Of a stretch of DNA of 8,574 bases, positions 7,041 to 8,574 are shown piece by piece. The translations under genes and the position numbers were made by a program. Within the stretch, counting starts at the first letter, position 1; every line of letters starts with the position of its first letter. A model generated the notes under the pieces. It did not search any database and was not told where the DNA came from. It saw only the letters and a list, made by a program, of their open reading frames with translations. Source of the stretch: Ruminococcus sp. (lineage in GTDB: Bacteria; Bacillota; Clostridia; Oscillospirales; Ruminococcaceae); assembly GCA_014799675.1 (NCBI GenBank), contig JAAVHM010000133.1, positions 1 to 8,574 of the forward strand. Reading direction: 5' to 3'.

Positions 7041-7906
7041 TTTCTCCCCTCCGCGTAAAAAAGATATACGTCCTCAAGATTGATATTTGCGGCGGGAGAA
7101 AAGTTATCGGGTATCTCCTCTTCGGCAATGCGGAAAATAAATCCGTCGTCCTGTCTGATTATCTGACCCTTGCCGAAACGCTGTTTAAGCTCGGATATCT
7201 CACCCGCGTTTCCGAAAAATTCTCCAACATTTTCCCTTATCTCATCGGTAAGCTCACGGGGCGTACTGAACCTTATTAACCGCCCTTTTTTCAAGAATAT
7301 CACCCTTTGGGCAATGCACTCGATATCGCTCATGACATGGGTCGCAAGGAGGACTATTTTATTGTCGGAAATTTCAGCTATACGGTTTCTCAAACGTATT
7401 CTTTCCTCGGGATCAAGTCCCGATGTTGGTTCGTCCAGAATAAGTATTTTGGGGTCGCCAAGCATTGCCGCCGCAAGCATTACCCTCTGTTTCATTCCCC
7501 CCGAAAACGACCCCAGCCTTAAATGTGAAAAGCTGTCCAGCCCCACAAGCTCCAGCAGTTCGCCGCTTTGCTCCTTTATGTCTTTTCTTTTCATTCCCTT
7601 AAGAGCGCCGATGTAGCGAATAAACTGACCTGCGGTAAAATCCTCGAACAGACCCTGCACCTGCGGCGCGTAACCGATATTTTTTCTGTACTCCGCGCCC
7701 ATTTCAAGAATTTCTTTGCCGTTCAGAAGTATCTCGCCGTTTGTGCGTTTTATGTTGTCTGTAATAAGCTTAAGCAGGGTGGATTTCCCCGCGCCGTTTG
7801 CCCCGAGAATACCGTAAACGCCGTTTTCAAGAGAAAGATCGATATTATCCAGAACGGTTTTTTTGCCGTATTTTTTTGTAAGCTTTTTTATTTCAAGCTG
7901 TGTCAT
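7037..7906 (-). CDS. ABC transporter ATP-binding protein (ABC-2/CcmA type)
   Basis: A 289-residue ATPase with every ABC motif in order: Walker A GANGAGKST (35-43), Q-loop Gln82 (APQ), signature FSGGM (134-138), Walker B ILILDE (154-159), D-loop GLD (163-165) and switch His190 (ATH). It should power the permease encoded directly downstream, with which it shares a 4-base overlap. The C-terminal 80 or so residues after the nucleotide-binding fold are an accessory segment common in drug-, antibiotic- or lipid-exporting ABC-2 systems. The ribosome site AGGAG (7918-7922) overlaps the stop codon of the upstream gene and is 11 bases from the ATG, so the three genes form one operon. The transported substrate cannot be told from the sequence. 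Confidence 0.95.
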   Translation of the reverse strand: MTQLEIKKLTKKYGKKTVLDNIDLSLENGVYGILGANGAGKSTLLKLITDNIKRTNGEILLNGKEILEMGAEYRKNIGYAPQVQGLFEDFTAGQFIRYIGALKGMKRKDIKEQSGELLELVGLDSFSHLRLGSFSGGMKQRVMLAAAMLGDPKILILDEPTSGLDPEERIRLRNRIAEISDNKIVLLATHVMSDIECIAQRVIFLKKGRLIRFSTPRELTDEIRENVGEFFGNAGEISELKQRFGKGQIIRQDDGFIFRIAEEEIPDNFSPAANINLEDVYLFYAEGRK

Positions 7907-7921
7907 TTTTATTGACGCTCC

Positions 7922-8574
7922 TTATTCCATAACCGTATCCCATGTCCAACCGAATGCGACAGAGTACATATAATCCGAACCCCGTTCGTTTTCTATGATA
8001 TAATATTCCTTTATTTCATAAGCAAGCTCCCAGCCGCTTTCAAAATTGTCAAACGGTACGGAATATATCCTGTCGCTCACGGGATCTTTAAAGTTGGTAT
8101 TCATTGCCTTTACAAAAAGCTTGTCCCCCGACGCGGCATAATAAAGGTAAATATCCCCTGTTCGCTCACTCGCGCCGGCTGTAAGGCTGGCTGTCTCTAT
8201 CCTGTCTATAAAAGCTCCCGTTTCATCATAAATCTCTATCTTTTCATCAAAGGCAACAATTAGTTTTCCGTCATAGTACATTACCTCACTGGGCTTACCG
8301 TCAAATTTTTCTATTATAAGCTCCATTTCCTCGTAAGTATGCTCGGGATCCTCGGACACCTCCAAGTCTTTTGGAAAGGCATAAAGCCCCGCAGTACCGT
8401 CGTCATATGAAGCCCACGAATAACAGCGGTCTTTTCCCGCAGCCTGAAAAAACATGACTTCCTTTATCTCTCCCGTGTTTATGTTGTAAGCTCTTTTTTC
8501 ATAGATATGAGCAACCATGTCACTCCATGTAAAATAGATAAAATCACCGTTTCCCAGAATAGCTTCCGGATAAG
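7922..8574 (-). CDS. hypothetical beta-rich protein, N-terminus outside window
   Basis: The frame stays open to the window edge, so the Met at 8518 is probably internal and the protein begins beyond base 8574. About 217 residues are visible. They show alternating short beta-type strands with repeated signatures such as YDGKLIVAF, IEIYDETGAF and GDIYLYYAASGDKLF. These are typical of propeller-like extracytoplasmic proteins, but no specific family is recognised. The sequence is acidic and rich in Tyr, Phe and Trp, with no membrane helix in the visible part. It is 15 bases upstream of the ABC ATPase, whose ribosome site overlaps its stop codon, so it belongs to the same operon. It could be a secreted or lipid-anchored accessory protein of the transporter; its N-terminus would decide this. 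Confidence 0.75.
   Translation of the reverse strand, partial: YPEAILGNGDFIYFTWSDMVAHIYEKRAYNINTGEIKEVMFFQAAGKDRCYSWASYDDGTAGLYAFPKDLEVSEDPEHTYEEMELIIEKFDGKPSEVMYYDGKLIVAFDEKIEIYDETGAFIDRIETASLTAGASERTGDIYLYYAASGDKLFVKAMNTNFKDPVSDRIYSVPFDNFESGWELAYEIKEYYIIENERGSDYMYSVAFGWTWDTVME

Noticed and set aside
7170..7616. Plus-strand 148-codon open frame
   Set aside because: It is the antisense of the ABC ATPase signature and Walker B region; its serine/proline-rich composition is typical of a shadow frame.
7568..7915. Plus-strand 115-codon open frame
   Set aside because: It is antisense to the N-terminal part of the ATPase, including Walker A, and overlaps nothing else of interest.
8516..8518. ATG at 8518 (minus strand) as the start of the partial protein
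   Set aside because: The frame is open to the window edge with protein-like residues in the same style, and the bases before the ATG show no AGGAG-like site.

Overview
The window looks like a chromosomal segment from a low-to-moderate GC Gram-positive bacterium of class Clostridia, perhaps near Ruminococcus. This rests on the strong AAGGAG-type ribosome sites, the Clostridia-style YidC domain without a lipoprotein signal, the LTA-synthase-like enzymes and the CDP-glycerol-type transferase domain. The taxonomic call is inference; no rRNA or marker gene is present.

Left part, plus strand (1-4962): four genes in the same direction. First comes the C-terminal half of an LTA-synthase/sulfatase-like membrane enzyme (cut by the window edge), then a complete paralogue of it (908-2509). 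An 88-nt imperfect palindrome follows. Then comes a 101-residue protein with a signal peptide and one membrane segment, carrying an AYIDPATTSY motif (2633-2938). Two bases after it starts a 673-residue fusion of a YidC/Oxa1-type membrane insertase with a CDP-glycerol:glycerophosphotransferase (TagB/TagF-like) domain (2941-4962). A strong hairpin with T-tracts on both sides (4982-5018) ends this block and probably also the opposing one.

Right part, minus strand (8574-5052): three tightly packed genes. They are a partial beta-rich protein of unknown function (5' end outside the window), an ABC ATPase, and a 662-residue ABC-2-like permease that overlaps the ATPase by 4 bases. The permease is an internal tandem duplication of two membrane halves.

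How they may work together: the plus-strand genes combine two extracytoplasmic phospho-/sulfo-transferase-like enzymes with a membrane-tethered, cytoplasmic glycerophosphotransferase. This fits a pathway that builds or decorates a glycerol-phosphate-type envelope polymer, but the actual substrate cannot be read from sequence. The YidC fusion is the most unusual item. The minus-strand genes look like a separate ABC export or resistance-type transporter; nothing in the sequence links it to the polymer genes except adjacency and the shared terminator.

No gene-free stretch exceeds 300 bases. I see no tRNA, rRNA, CRISPR array, transposase or riboswitch.
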